Assembly: GCA_016209985.1 (NCBI GenBank)
Contig: JACQVB010000099.1
Span: forward strand, 1 to 40,873
Length of the DNA: 40,873 nt
Origin: Gemmatimonadota bacterium
GTDB lineage: Bacteria; Gemmatimonadota; Gemmatimonadetes; Gemmatimonadales; GWC2-71-9
Reading direction: 5' to 3'
Shown: piece after piece, positions 1 through 8,666 of the stretch
How positions within the stretch are numbered: position 1 is the first letter of the stretch
Layout of the letters: each line of letters starts with the position of its first letter
Position numbers and translations under genes: made by a program
The notes under the pieces: model-generated
Seen by the model: the letters and a program-made list of their open reading frames with translations, nothing else
Told to the model about the DNA's origin: nothing
Database searches by the model: none

Positions 1-5
1 CAGTT

Positions 6-68
6 AGAAGGGTTGTAAGGGTTCTAAGGGTTTTGACCCTTAACACCCTTATGACCCTTCTGACCCTT
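6..68. repeat. Palindromic array of 9-base units, terminator-like
   Basis: The hexamer AAGGGT occurs at 8, 17 and 26, and its complement ACCCTT at 36, 45, 54 and 63, all at an exact period of 9. The two halves face each other and can fold into one long imperfect hairpin with a T-rich turn at 31-34. The array ends about 9 bases past the stop codon of the leftward gene at 77, so it probably ends that transcript. The unit resembles telomeric repeats only by chance. A second element of the same build but a different sequence (period 7) lies at 10100-10172. Confidence 0.8.
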
Positions 69-76
69 GCATCTTC

Positions 77-1087
77 CTAGGGCAAATTGCACCTCAGCGA
101 GCCAAGTGTTCCCGGTCGGCCTTTTCCCCCGCCTTCACCCACCAGGTACACGGTACCGTCCGCCGCCAGAGTCACTCCTTCGCCGTGCGGTTCTCCCAGG
201 CCGGTCAGATTGAAACGAAGCGGCGTGCCAATACGACCACGTCTGATGCTGCTGGCCCGGTAGAAGAAGAGCGCCCGCTTGGATCGCATCACGATCCACT
301 TGCCGTCGGGTGAGATGTCGGCGTCGGTGATCATCTCCTTCCGCTCGATCGATCCGCTGTCCAACTTGGCCACCTTTTCCAGCCTGACGGCCAGGCCCGA
401 GCGGGCGTTGAGCGGAAACCGGTAGATCGTGACCGGCCCGGTTTCACCCTTGGTCACGATGTAGACCCGCTCGTCAGGTGTCACCCACATCGCTTCCGCA
501 TCCTCCGGCCCTCCCGGGTAACGCCCCCGAAAAACCTGAGCCGGCGCGGTCGCCGAATCTCCCGGCGCCGGTTCCGGCACCCGGTAGATGGTAACGGCAT
601 CCCGTTTGGCGCGGTTGTCCCCGATGTCCGCGATGTAGATGCACGATCCTTTGGAGCAAGGGCCAACCGAGACATCCTCCCAATCCTGCGCCTTGGCGCC
701 CGTGATCCGGACCTCCGCCCGCACCACGCCCTTGGCGTCTGCGGCGAACACCGATGGTTCGCCGGAATCGTGGTTGATCCAGAGCAATCCCGGCGTGCGC
801 CGGCTGGCGCTGACACCGCTTGCCTCGGGAATCCGGTCCAGAGTGGCGGGCGGCTCAGCCGCTTGGCAAAGTTTGGGCGCCGTTCTGTCTTCTTTCGGCG
901 CCTTCCCCTCGGTGCGGTGCCTGCTCTGGCGGGAAACAGCCTGGGTGGTCGCGCTCGCGTCCCCGCGACCGTTCGGCTGGGGCAACGCGCCGGCGAGAAC
1001 TGCCAGGACGAATACTGTTGCCTTATTGATACAAATCGGGAACCACCACCTCATACTGCCGCCCGCGTTTTGGTCGTTCGCGCCCAT
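77..1087 (-). CDS. Secreted beta-propeller-like protein of unknown function
   Basis: About 336 residues. A hydrophobic segment near the N-terminus (VFVLAVLAGAL) looks like a signal peptide, so the product is probably exported. The mature part holds repeated strand motifs (EASGVSAS, SPDGKWIV, EGVTLAADGTVYLVGE) typical of a beta-propeller of the SMP-30 or esterase-like type. No catalytic residues can be named. The open frame runs on to 1501, but that part overlaps the neighbouring gene at 1227 and has the arginine-rich look of a shadow frame. I chose the ATG at 1087 because GGAG lies 10 bases ahead of it. The ATG at 1054 (MRWWFP) is a good alternative. The gene is read leftwards into the hairpin at 6-68. 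Confidence 0.7.
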   Translation of the reverse strand: MGANDQNAGGSMRWWFPICINKATVFVLAVLAGALPQPNGRGDASATTQAVSRQSRHRTEGKAPKEDRTAPKLCQAAEPPATLDRIPEASGVSASRRTPGLLWINHDSGEPSVFAADAKGVVRAEVRITGAKAQDWEDVSVGPCSKGSCIYIADIGDNRAKRDAVTIYRVPEPAPGDSATAPAQVFRGRYPGGPEDAEAMWVTPDERVYIVTKGETGPVTIYRFPLNARSGLAVRLEKVAKLDSGSIERKEMITDADISPDGKWIVMRSKRALFFYRASSIRRGRIGTPLRFNLTGLGEPHGEGVTLAADGTVYLVGEGGGKGRPGTLGSLRCNLP

Positions 1088-1226
1088 CGAGGAGTATCTC
1101 CACAGCCTACACTCGCCGCGCGACCCGGTTCCTGTACCGGAAGAAGACCGCTCAACGCACATGCGCCGCCGTGGCGGCGTGGCCACGACGGCGCGGTTCG
1201 CTTCCTGAGAAGAAGCGCCCCTTGAT

Positions 1227-2642
1227 CTAACGCCGCCGTCCCCCTCCACCACCGCCTCGACCTCCCGAACTCGGGCTGCGGCCGCCCGAGTACGATCCTC
1301 CTCCACCACCACGACGACCCTCTGAACCGGCACTGCGGCCTCCGGAGTAGGACCCACCCCCTCGCACCGCACCACCGCCTCGCGCTTCACCGCCGCCGCG
1401 TCTCTCGCCTCCGCGATAGCCCTCGCTACGCCCGGCTCGCGACGGCTCGCGTTCGGGTGCGGAGCGCGGTCGCTCGATCGCCCGGCCGGAACTCCGAGCA
1501 TCGGAGTCCTCGCGCCGCCGCGACCTCACGGTTTCATCGGGGGGCCGCGAGACGCGCTCTCCGGATGAGACCGGGCGCCTCCCCTCAGTTACGCGCTCGC
1601 CGGACTGGGGCCGCCCAACGTACTCGCCGCCGCCATAGCGCTGTCTGGTGGAAGCGACTCCCTCCGGCCGGCTGGCGGGCCGCACCACCGGGGCGCCGGT
1701 CCGGTAGGTCCGGGAGCCGGAGGAGATCCCTCCCCGGTAAACCGAAGCGTCGCGATATCCATAAGCCCTTCGATATCCGATGGCGTTTCGATCCCCAAAG
1801 GCGACCGATACGCCGAAACGCGGGCGATAATAATGGGAGGATGCAAAGTACGATCGAGGCCACCGCCCGTAGCGGTATCGGGCGTAGCGGTAGGAATTGA
1901 AATAGCGGTACGGACTGTAATAGACGTAGCTGAAGGCGCCCGGATAATACGCCCGATAGTAGAAAGGATCCCAGTAGAAGGGGTCGTAGTAGAAACCCCT
2001 TCCATAATAGGGCCGGTGCCCGAAGCCGATTCCGATACTGAAGGACCACCCCGGGCGATAACACCCGTAACACGGCGGGTAGTAGACCGAGGCGTAGGTC
2101 GGGTAGTAGTCGTTTCGTCCGTCCGAGACCGTGTAGCTGGCCACGTCGTAATCGAAGTGCGCGTCACCCGCCATCGCTTGGGCAATGCTCACCAGCGCGG
2201 CTTCGGGATCGGACTCGGACCGCAGCGAGTCGAGCGCGCGGAAGTCCCAATGATCGTTGCGCACGAACTGCTGGAAATCGAACGGGTGCTCGGAGACCGC
2301 CGCCAGCACCACGCCGGTGCCTCCATGACGGCTGGCGGCGAAGGCCTTCCGGTCGCCGCGGCCCCGGATTTCGAACTCGCGGCCACCTCTCGCGAAATGA
2401 TCATCCGACGGATCGGTGGGATACAGCACCCGTACCCAGCCATCCACGTCGGTGCGGAGCACCAGCAGGTAGCCGTCGCTCTGGGTGCGGACCCTCACCC
2501 GGGCGTATTCATTGGGGCGGTAGCGTCCCTCATCGCTCAGCGAGACGCGAACCGGCGGTTCAGCGGCCTGCCGGGTTACGGAGACGATGGCGGGCGCAAC
2601 CGGCGCCGCGAGGACGAGAGAGAGAATGACGGGTGTCAGCAT
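1227..2642 (-). CDS. Secreted DUF4384-type protein with Tyr-rich and RGG-rich tail
   Basis: 471 residues. A signal peptide covers about residues 1-18. Residues 25-125 resemble DUF4384, a beta-rich domain in which a tyrosine-leucine-leucine strand (DGYLLVLRTDVDG) and a following YPTDPSDD stretch are typical. Residues 180-290 are extremely rich in tyrosine, with blocks such as FYYDPFYWDPFYYRAYYP. Residues 300-471 are rich in Arg, Gly and Ser and end in poly-Gly/Arg blocks like RGG boxes. The function is unknown. The composition suggests an extracellular or envelope protein with a sticky, disordered tail. The frame is intact. The long rightward open frames over this gene (for example 1833-3299) are shadows of its biased codons. 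Confidence 0.75.
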   Translation of the reverse strand: MLTPVILSLVLAAPVAPAIVSVTRQAAEPPVRVSLSDEGRYRPNEYARVRVRTQSDGYLLVLRTDVDGWVRVLYPTDPSDDHFARGGREFEIRGRGDRKAFAASRHGGTGVVLAAVSEHPFDFQQFVRNDHWDFRALDSLRSESDPEAALVSIAQAMAGDAHFDYDVASYTVSDGRNDYYPTYASVYYPPCYGCYRPGWSFSIGIGFGHRPYYGRGFYYDPFYWDPFYYRAYYPGAFSYVYYSPYRYFNSYRYARYRYGRWPRSYFASSHYYRPRFGVSVAFGDRNAIGYRRAYGYRDASVYRGGISSGSRTYRTGAPVVRPASRPEGVASTRQRYGGGEYVGRPQSGERVTEGRRPVSSGERVSRPPDETVRSRRREDSDARSSGRAIERPRSAPEREPSRAGRSEGYRGGERRGGGEARGGGAVRGGGSYSGGRSAGSEGRRGGGGGSYSGGRSPSSGGRGGGGGGRRR

Positions 2643-2747
2643 ATGCCCGGAATCCGGCCTTGGGTCAGTTCTAAGTTACCCCATCAGGGCCGCGCTGTTC
2701 AGGGCGGCCCGTTCCCAGGCCGGGAGGATTGGCGCTCGGCACACCGC

Positions 2748-3851
2748 TTAGGCCGCCTGATCGGGATAGAAGCGGCGCTGGAACGCCAGTGCCACCTGCA
2801 CCAATCCGATCAGCACCGGCACCTCGACCAGCGGTCCGATGACGGTCGCGAACGCGGCGTCCGAGCTGATCCCGAAGACCGCGACGGCGACCGCGATGGC
2901 CAGCTCGAAATCGTTGCTGGCTGCAGTGAGCGAGACGGCGACGTTCTGCCCGTAGCTCGCCTGCACCCGGCGGCCGCGCGCGGCGAAGAAGGTGATGAAA
3001 AACATGATCGCGAAGTAGAGGGCGAGCGGGATTGCGACCCGCAAGACATCGAGCGGCAACCGCACGATGAGGTTGCCCTTGAACGAGAACATGACCACGA
3101 TCGTGAACAGCAGGGCAACCAGCGTGAGACGGCTCACCCGGGGCGCGAAGATGCCTTCGAACCATTCCCGCCCCTGCAACCGCACCAGTGTCAGGCGTCT
3201 TACCAGCCCGGCCACCAGCGGGATGCCAAGATAAATCAGGACCGTAGACCCGATCTGCCCGGCGCCGACATCGACCGCAATGCCCTCCATCCCGAATAGC
3301 GGCGGCAGCTTGGTGAGGAAGATCCACGCATACAGGCCGTAGAACGACACCTGAAAGATCGCGTTCGCGGCGACCAGTCCCGCGACCAGCTCCTTGTCAC
3401 CCCGCGCCAGATCGTTCCACACCAGGACCATCGCGATGCAGCGGGCCAGGCCGACCAGGATCAGGCCCTGGGCGTACCCGGGCAAGTCCCGCAGGAAGAT
3501 CAGGGCCAGCGCGAACATCACCAATGGACCGATCACCCAGTTCTGGAAGAGCGAGAGACCGAGCACCCGCAGGTTGCGGAACGCCGACCCGAGCGACTCG
3601 TAGCGCACCTTGGCCAGCGGCGGGTACATCATCAGAATCAATCCCACCGCGATGGGAATATTCGTGGTCCCCACCTGAAGCCCGTTGATCAACCGCTCGA
3701 CGCCGGGCACGAAATAGTCCAAGGTGACACCGGCCGCCATGGCGAGGAAGATCCAGAGCGTGAGATAGCGATCCAGTGGCGACAGCCGGCGTCCGATGGG
3801 CATCTCCACCGATGGCGGTGCGGAATCGAGGGAGAAGACTGGCTGCGCCAT
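2748..3851 (-). CDS. acr3: Arsenite efflux permease, ACR3 family
   Basis: 367 residues with about ten hydrophobic helices, as expected for ACR3, a BASS-superfamily carrier that expels arsenite across the inner membrane. Family marks include the N-terminal [12 protein letters not shown], the cysteine in [12 protein letters not shown] of helix 4 (needed for arsenite transport in studied members) and the motif [13 protein letters not shown] in helix 9. The open frame extends upstream to 4154, but that part overlaps arsM. The ATG at 3851 is preceded by AAGGA at a spacing of 8 bases, so I start there. It is the third gene of the arsR-arsM-acr3 operon, 41 bases after arsM. Confidence 0.95.
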   Translation of the reverse strand: MAQPVFSLDSAPPSVEMPIGRRLSPLDRYLTLWIFLAMAAGVTLDYFVPGVERLINGLQVGTTNIPIAVGLILMMYPPLAKVRYESLGSAFRNLRVLGLSLFQNWVIGPLVMFALALIFLRDLPGYAQGLILVGLARCIAMVLVWNDLARGDKELVAGLVAANAIFQVSFYGLYAWIFLTKLPPLFGMEGIAVDVGAGQIGSTVLIYLGIPLVAGLVRRLTLVRLQGREWFEGIFAPRVSRLTLVALLFTIVVMFSFKGNLIVRLPLDVLRVAIPLALYFAIMFFITFFAARGRRVQASYGQNVAVSLTAASNDFELAIAVAVAVFGISSDAAFATVIGPLVEVPVLIGLVQVALAFQRRFYPDQAA

Positions 3852-3892
3852 CGCTGAATTCCTTCTGAAAGAGCTGACCGGTGGTACGAGGA

Positions 3893-4753
3893 TTACGCGC
3901 CGCCGGTGGGGAGCTGCTCGTGAACTCCCGCGGCAGCCGCCGGCTTCCGCGCCCGGATGAACGCGCCCATCACCCGGCCACCCACCTCGCGGGCCAGCAC
4001 CTCCGCATCGAGGCCCGCGCCGGTGAGCACCGCGCGAGCATCCTCGAACTGGTAGATCCGGGTTGGCTCGACGTCCACGTCCGCGAACCCGGCGTCGTGC
4101 AACAGCGAACGGTATTCGTTCTCCTCCAGGGCTCCGGCGACGCAGCCCACCCACAATTCCATGCTCCTCCGCACCTCCGCCGGTACCTCACCACGTACCA
4201 CCACATCGGAGACCGCGAACCGCCCACCCGGCCGGAGAACCCGGAAAGCCTCGGCCAGCACCCAGCGCTTGTCGGCCGAGAGGTTGATCACGCAATTGGA
4301 GATGATCACATCCACCGATGCGTCGGGAAGCGGAATGTGCTCGATCTCCCCCTTGAGGAACTCGACGTTGGGGACGCCCGCTTTCCGTTGGTTCTCGCGC
4401 GCCAGCGCCAGCATCTCCTCGGTCATGTCGAGGCCGTACGCCTTGCCGGTCGGCCCCACGCGCCGGGCCGAGAGCAGCACGTCGATCCCTCCGCCTGAGC
4501 CCAGGTCCAGCACAACTTCCCCTTCCCGCAGCTTGGCCAGCGCCGTCGGGTTGCCGCACCCGAGGGAAGCGAGGACTACATCCTGGGGAAGGCCCGCCGT
4601 GTCGGCTGCATCGTAGAGGTCGGAGCTGATCGGATCATCGCAACCGCAGCTCGACCCCGTACCGCAGCAGCTGCCCTTCTGCCCGGTCAGCACCTGCAAA
4701 GCCACCTGTCCGTAGCGTTCCCGCACCGTTTCCTTGATCTGTTCGCCGCTCAT
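3893..4753 (-). CDS. arsM: Arsenite S-adenosylmethionine methyltransferase
   Basis: 286 residues. It methylates As(III) with S-adenosylmethionine to give methylated arsenicals. The SAM-binding motif DLGSGGG is at residues 83-89. Three cysteines sit where the family binds arsenic: C66 (LGCGNPT), C154 (ISNCVINL) and C204 (WVGCVAGA). Extra cysteines at 29, 30, 36 and 38 form the N-terminal cluster common in bacterial ArsM. The strong ribosome site GGAGGGG lies just before the ATG. The gene follows arsR after a 56-base gap that holds a second ArsR-type operator (4773-4788), so arsM-acr3 may be transcribed separately from arsR. Confidence 0.95.
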   Translation of the reverse strand: MSGEQIKETVRERYGQVALQVLTGQKGSCCGTGSSCGCDDPISSDLYDAADTAGLPQDVVLASLGCGNPTALAKLREGEVVLDLGSGGGIDVLLSARRVGPTGKAYGLDMTEEMLALARENQRKAGVPNVEFLKGEIEHIPLPDASVDVIISNCVINLSADKRWVLAEAFRVLRPGGRFAVSDVVVRGEVPAEVRRSMELWVGCVAGALEENEYRSLLHDAGFADVDVEPTRIYQFEDARAVLTGAGLDAEVLAREVGGRVMGAFIRARKPAAAAGVHEQLPTGGA

Positions 4754-4772
4754 CCGCCCCTCCGGTTAAAAT

Positions 4773-4788
4773 ATCAATGATTGTTGAT
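4773..4788. promoter_or_regulatory. Second ArsR operator, ahead of arsM
   Basis: The sequence ATCAATGATTGTTGAT is a perfect inverted repeat (ATCAA-N6-TTGAT). It matches the repeat at 5145-5160 in both half-sites and spacing. It lies between arsR and arsM, about 20 bases upstream of the arsM start. A possible leftward promoter overlaps it: TTGTTC near 4796, then TGATAT 18 bases on. Confidence 0.7.
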
Positions 4789-4809
4789 GTATCAGAACAA
4801 AAAAAAGAC

Positions 4810-5133
4810 CTAACAACACGCCCGGGTGCAGCTCCCCGCGTGCTTGCCGGGCTTCACCGCCCCGAGGAACTCCGCCATCTCGTTCAGGGCCTCACGATTG
4901 AGTGAGTAGTGAACCCAGCGCCCGTCGCGGCGGTCCGTAACGATCCCGGCATCCTTGAGTGTCTTCAGGTGAAACGAAAGCCGCGACTGGGCCGCCTTGA
5001 GCGACCCAGTCAGCTCGCACACGCACCGCTCCCCATGCGAGAGCATCTCGACGATCTCGAGGCGGGTCTCGTCGGAGAGCGCGTGGAACCAGCGCGCGGC
5101 GCGAGTGGCCGGTGGAAGAGTGGCGGTGCTCAT
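4810..5133 (-). CDS. arsR: ArsR-family arsenite-responsive repressor
   Basis: 107 residues, a winged-helix repressor that leaves DNA when As(III) binds. The DNA-reading helix is in LKAAQSRLSFHLKTLKDAGIV. The metal site CVCEL gives C37 and C39, the classic ArsR pair at the start of the DNA-binding helix. The C-terminus adds C102, C106 and C107, as in ArsR subtypes that bind arsenic with a third cysteine near the end. The start codon lies 6 bases after a TATATT box, so the mRNA is probably leaderless. The repressor most likely controls itself through 5145-5160 and arsM-acr3 through 4773-4788. Confidence 0.93.
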   Translation of the reverse strand: MSTATLPPATRAARWFHALSDETRLEIVEMLSHGERCVCELTGSLKAAQSRLSFHLKTLKDAGIVTDRRDGRWVHYSLNREALNEMAEFLGAVKPGKHAGSCTRACC

Positions 5134-5139
5134 GGCGGC

Positions 5140-5167
5140 AATATATCAAGAACCGTTGATTAGTCAA
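5140..5167 (-). promoter_or_regulatory. arsR promoter with embedded ArsR operator
   Basis: On the minus strand TTGACT (5167-5162) and TATATT (5145-5140) are 16 bases apart, a good sigma-70-type promoter. The inverted repeat ATCAAGAACCGTTGAT (5145-5160) fills the spacer, where a bound repressor would block RNA polymerase. Only 6 bases separate the -10 box from the ATG at 5133, which predicts a leaderless transcript. Confidence 0.8.
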
Positions 5168-5182
5168 GAACCCCGGATCGAC

Positions 5183-7375
5183 TCACTGGGACTTGAACGT
5201 GTGCCCGCCGATCACTTCGACGGGAACCCCGCTGATGGGGATGGAGCCTAGTGGGTCGTCGAAACCCAGCTCACCATAAAGGTTCCTCCCCCAGCAGTAG
5301 GCCGTCCCGGATGCGGTGAGAGCACAGACATGGTGATTGCCGGTACCCACTGTTAAGAACCCTTTGTCGTCCCCTACCTGCACCGGAATGGTACCACGGG
5401 GCACAATCGCACCCCAGCAGTAGACCTCGCCCTGGGTCGTCAGACCACACGTACTCCCAGAGCTGGTCGCGCTCAGTACCGCGAACACCAGATTGCCGGA
5501 AACCGGTACCGGAGTCGGGCTGTCAGTTTTCGAGCCGGTTCCAAGCGCTCCGGAATCGTTGTCGCCCCAGCAATAGGCGCGGCCAGAAGGCGTCAACCCG
5601 CACGTGTGATACCAACCCGCAGTCAACGCCGAGAATACCAGATTGCCGGAAACCCGCGCCGGCGTTGGACTGTCAGCTCCGGACCCCGTGCCGAGCTGCG
5701 CTCTGTTCCTGCCCCAGCAGTAGGCAGTCCCGTCGGCCGTCAGGCCACAGGCATGCACCCTGCCGGTGACCACAGTCGAAAACGTCACATCGCCAGGAAC
5801 GCGCTCAGGAGTGAGCGTATACTCCAGTATCGCGTTGAAAGGGCGCGACCCCCAGCAATAGGCCGCTCCGTCAGTGGTGCGACCGCATGCTTGATCGGGC
5901 CCGGGGCTGATGGCTGAGAAGATCAGACCGCCAGCGACGGGAGTGGGCGCTGGGCTATCGGACGTGGAGCCGTTTCCGAGCTGCCCGTAGTGATTGGAAC
6001 CCCAGCAATAACCGGCGCCGCTCTCTGCAACACCGCAGGTGTAACCGTACCCCGCACTGAGTGACTTGAACGCGAGGCCGCCCGAAACGGAAACCGGTGA
6101 ACTGCTGGCTCCGATCGAGCTCGTTCCAAGCTCCCCGAAATAATTGCCGCCCCAACAGTATGCCACACCACCGGCGGCGAGCCCGCAACTATGCGAGTCA
6201 CCAGCCGCCACCATCGAGAACGTCAGTCCACCCGAGACCGGCTGGTAGGCCCGGCGTATGCCCAGCTGCCCCTGCTCATTGTTGCCCCAGCAGTAGGCCG
6301 CTCCGGAGGTCGTGATGCCACACGTATGATCTGCGCCGGTGCTCAGCACTGAAAAGCTCAGTCCACCCGAGATCGCCTTTGGGGCCGCCGTGTCCCTCGT
6401 GGATCCGTTCCCCAGTTGCCCGTACGTATTCGTGCCCCAGCAGTACGCCGAACGGGAGATGGACAACCCGCACGTATGGCGATAGCCTGCCGCCACGGCG
6501 GTCCAGTTTACATCGCCTGTAACTGGGCGCGGTGAGACATGGTATAGCGGTGGCAGGCCCGGCCCCGGAGCCGGAATGTCGGCTTCCCATCCCCAGCAAT
6601 AGACCATTCCCCCAGCCGTCACGCCGCAGGTGTAGCTGCAATCCAAAAACCCTACCGGCCCACAACGGTGTCCGCCACTCGCACTCAGTTGCGCGAACTT
6701 GAAACCTCCAGTAACCCGGACGGGCGTGCTGCTGCGCGTCGTTAAGGAGTCACCGAGCTGACCCGTCGAGTTGCTCCCCCAGCAGTATCCAGCCGAGTCC
6801 GCAGTCAGGGCACAAGAGTGGAACCCACCTACGGTGAGGGTGGCAAACGTCATTTCACCAGGGACCGCGGTAGGAGTTTCGCCAAAGCAGTAGACCTTGC
6901 CCTTCGTAGTGAGTCCGCAAGTGTCCAACCCACCTGCGCTCAGCGCCGCAAACGTCATGTTGCCCGGCACCGGTGCCGGCCTCGAAATCACTTGCTCGGC
7001 GTAGTAGTTACCCTGGTTGTTACCCCAACAGTACGCCGTCCCATTCGTCGTCAAACCACAGGTGTGGAAAAGGCCTGCGGTCACCGTCGAAAACGTCAAG
7101 CCGCCAGATACCGGCACCGGTGTCGCGCTGGTCCTGGTCGAGCCGTCGCCCAGCTGTCCCGCCCAATTGTCACCCCAGCAATACGCTTCCCCGTTGGGAG
7201 TGAGAGCACAGGTGTGAGAGCCGCCCACGGCCAGAACCCGGCTCTGCATGGCCACCTCCGGGGGACCGCCCGGCCCCAGGTCCGAACAGCCGAACACGGA
7301 TGCGACCGCCAGTGGCAGCAGCTCGCGCCACCCAATGGGCCCGACAAGCCACCAGCGGCAGGTTCGTATGAGCAT
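5183..7375 (-). CDS. Exported RCC1-repeat beta-propeller protein
   Basis: 730 residues. The N-terminus carries a hydrophobic segment ending in FGCSD, so a lipoprotein or signal peptide is likely. The rest is made of 14 RCC1/BNR-type units of about 48 residues, each with a CGLT-G-AYCWG core followed by NxxGQLGxGS. Two units are degenerate (CFGETPTAV and CWGAIVPRG). Each unit carries a conserved pair of cysteines, one before CGLT and one in YCWG, which could pair outside the cytoplasm. Fourteen units would form two seven-bladed propellers. The role is unknown; proteins of this kind are abundant in environmental bacteria and are often surface proteins. No clear operon partner is seen. Confidence 0.85.
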   Translation of the reverse strand: MLIRTCRWWLVGPIGWRELLPLAVASVFGCSDLGPGGPPEVAMQSRVLAVGGSHTCALTPNGEAYCWGDNWAGQLGDGSTRTSATPVPVSGGLTFSTVTAGLFHTCGLTTNGTAYCWGNNQGNYYAEQVISRPAPVPGNMTFAALSAGGLDTCGLTTKGKVYCFGETPTAVPGEMTFATLTVGGFHSCALTADSAGYCWGSNSTGQLGDSLTTRSSTPVRVTGGFKFAQLSASGGHRCGPVGFLDCSYTCGVTAGGMVYCWGWEADIPAPGPGLPPLYHVSPRPVTGDVNWTAVAAGYRHTCGLSISRSAYCWGTNTYGQLGNGSTRDTAAPKAISGGLSFSVLSTGADHTCGITTSGAAYCWGNNEQGQLGIRRAYQPVSGGLTFSMVAAGDSHSCGLAAGGVAYCWGGNYFGELGTSSIGASSSPVSVSGGLAFKSLSAGYGYTCGVAESGAGYCWGSNHYGQLGNGSTSDSPAPTPVAGGLIFSAISPGPDQACGRTTDGAAYCWGSRPFNAILEYTLTPERVPGDVTFSTVVTGRVHACGLTADGTAYCWGRNRAQLGTGSGADSPTPARVSGNLVFSALTAGWYHTCGLTPSGRAYCWGDNDSGALGTGSKTDSPTPVPVSGNLVFAVLSATSSGSTCGLTTQGEVYCWGAIVPRGTIPVQVGDDKGFLTVGTGNHHVCALTASGTAYCWGRNLYGELGFDDPLGSIPISGVPVEVIGGHTFKSQ

Positions 7376-7466
7376 CCATACCTCGGCGTCGATGACGCTC
7401 GATCTTAGCAGCCCGCCGTCAATTCTGGATCAAGTGGCGATCCCTCGCCACCCTTGACTGGCGGAA

Positions 7467-8372
7467 TTACACGGAGCTGGTCGCGAACTGCCGCTCCGCG
7501 TAACGCCGGTACAAGCCCTCCGGTCGCTCCGCCAGTTCCCGGTGCGATCCCCGCTCGATCACTCGCCCTCGGTCGAGCACTACCACCTCATCCGCGTGCT
7601 CGATGGTCGAGAACCGGTGGGCGATGATCAGCGCGGTCCGGCCTTCCACCAGGTGCTCCAGGGCGTGCTTGATCAACGCCTCCGACTCGGAATCGAGCGC
7701 CGAAGTCGGCTCGTCCAGGATGAGGATCGGCGCGTCTTTCAGGAACGCCCGTGCGATCGCCAGTCGCTGCTTCTGCCCGCCCGAAAGCTTGACGCCCCGC
7801 GCGGCGGTCGCCTCCTGGGAGAACGAGTGGATGGTGGAGGTGGCACCGAACTGTTCGTGCAGCTCGCCCGAGATCTCCTGCATCTGGTCGTGAATCAACC
7901 GGCTCTGGTGTCAAATGCGGCGGTTGAGGCCCTTGCTGAGAAAGGCGTAGAACGGCAGCACCACCAGCGATACCAGCGCCAGCTTCCAGTGCCAGACCGC
8001 CAGCACGATCACGATGGCACCGATGCGCTGCCGCTCGAAGAACGATAGGCTCATGCGCTGGATGTGCTGGTAGAGGTCGCGCCGCAGGTCGAACACCAGC
8101 CGGTGGCCGGCGGTCCCCGCAAAGTTCGACCGCCAGTAGCTGACGAACCCGTGGGCGACGTAGAGCGCCGTCATCCCGCCCATGAGCAGGTTGAGCGAGA
8201 GCCGGTGGGGCGCGCCCGGCACCAGGATGTCGTCCACCACGACCTTCATGGCCCAGGGCAGCGCGAGCGGGATCAGGTAGCGGGCGACCCGGGTAACGAC
8301 CGCGAGCGTGACCAGCCCGCGGTAAGGCTTGAGATAAGCGAGAAATCGTCGAAGTGAGGGAGAAAACACCAC
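7467..8372 (-). pseudogene. Decayed MsbA/LmrA-type ABC exporter
   Basis: The remains of a single-chain ABC exporter lie in one frame from a GTG near 8372 to 7467. The membrane part is recognisable (FLAYLKPYRGLV, RMSLSFFERQR) but jumps from IGAIV straight to WHWKLALVSLVVLPFY, losing a helix pair of about 35-40 residues. A TGA at 7911-7913 interrupts NRRI-HQSRLIH; a C-to-T change of a CGA codon would explain it. Beyond it TIHSFSQEA runs directly into [12 protein letters not shown], so some 200 residues with the Walker A motif and Q-loop are missing. The C-loop LSGGQ, Walker [12 protein letters not shown] and the switch histidine remain. All three lesions would abolish transport. Confidence 0.88.
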
Positions 8373-8666
8373 CGCATGATAAGTAGCACCGGAAGGGGCG
8401 AGGTGTCGGAGGAAAGGGAGCGGCGGTGTCGCTGGGTGGCTGACGCTCGCGTTGCCGGTCGGCGGCTCTTGCGTCCGGCGGCGGGAGGTTGCAATGTGAT
8501 TATAGGCGCGGCGATCCCCGCGCAACCTCCTCGACCCTGCCCCAGCACGGGTCTTCAGCGAGGCAAAGGGGGGCAGACTCCCGGATCTGTCCAGTGAACC
8601 TTTGGGCTGCCGCGTGGCGGCGCTGCTGGGGAGTGCCTGCCCGTGGCCTGACCAAAGGACTCCGCC

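Noticed and set aside
1-70. Telomere-like or CRISPR repeat
   Set aside because: The units are adjacent, inverted around a centre and separated by 3-base spacers only. A CRISPR array would have unique spacers of about 30 bases in one orientation, and bacterial telomeres do not use such units.
1833-3299. A 488-residue rightward open frame
   Set aside because: It lies opposite the DUF4384 and acr3 genes, is rich in Arg, Asp and His, and has no recognisable motif. Such frames are common opposite GC-rich genes.
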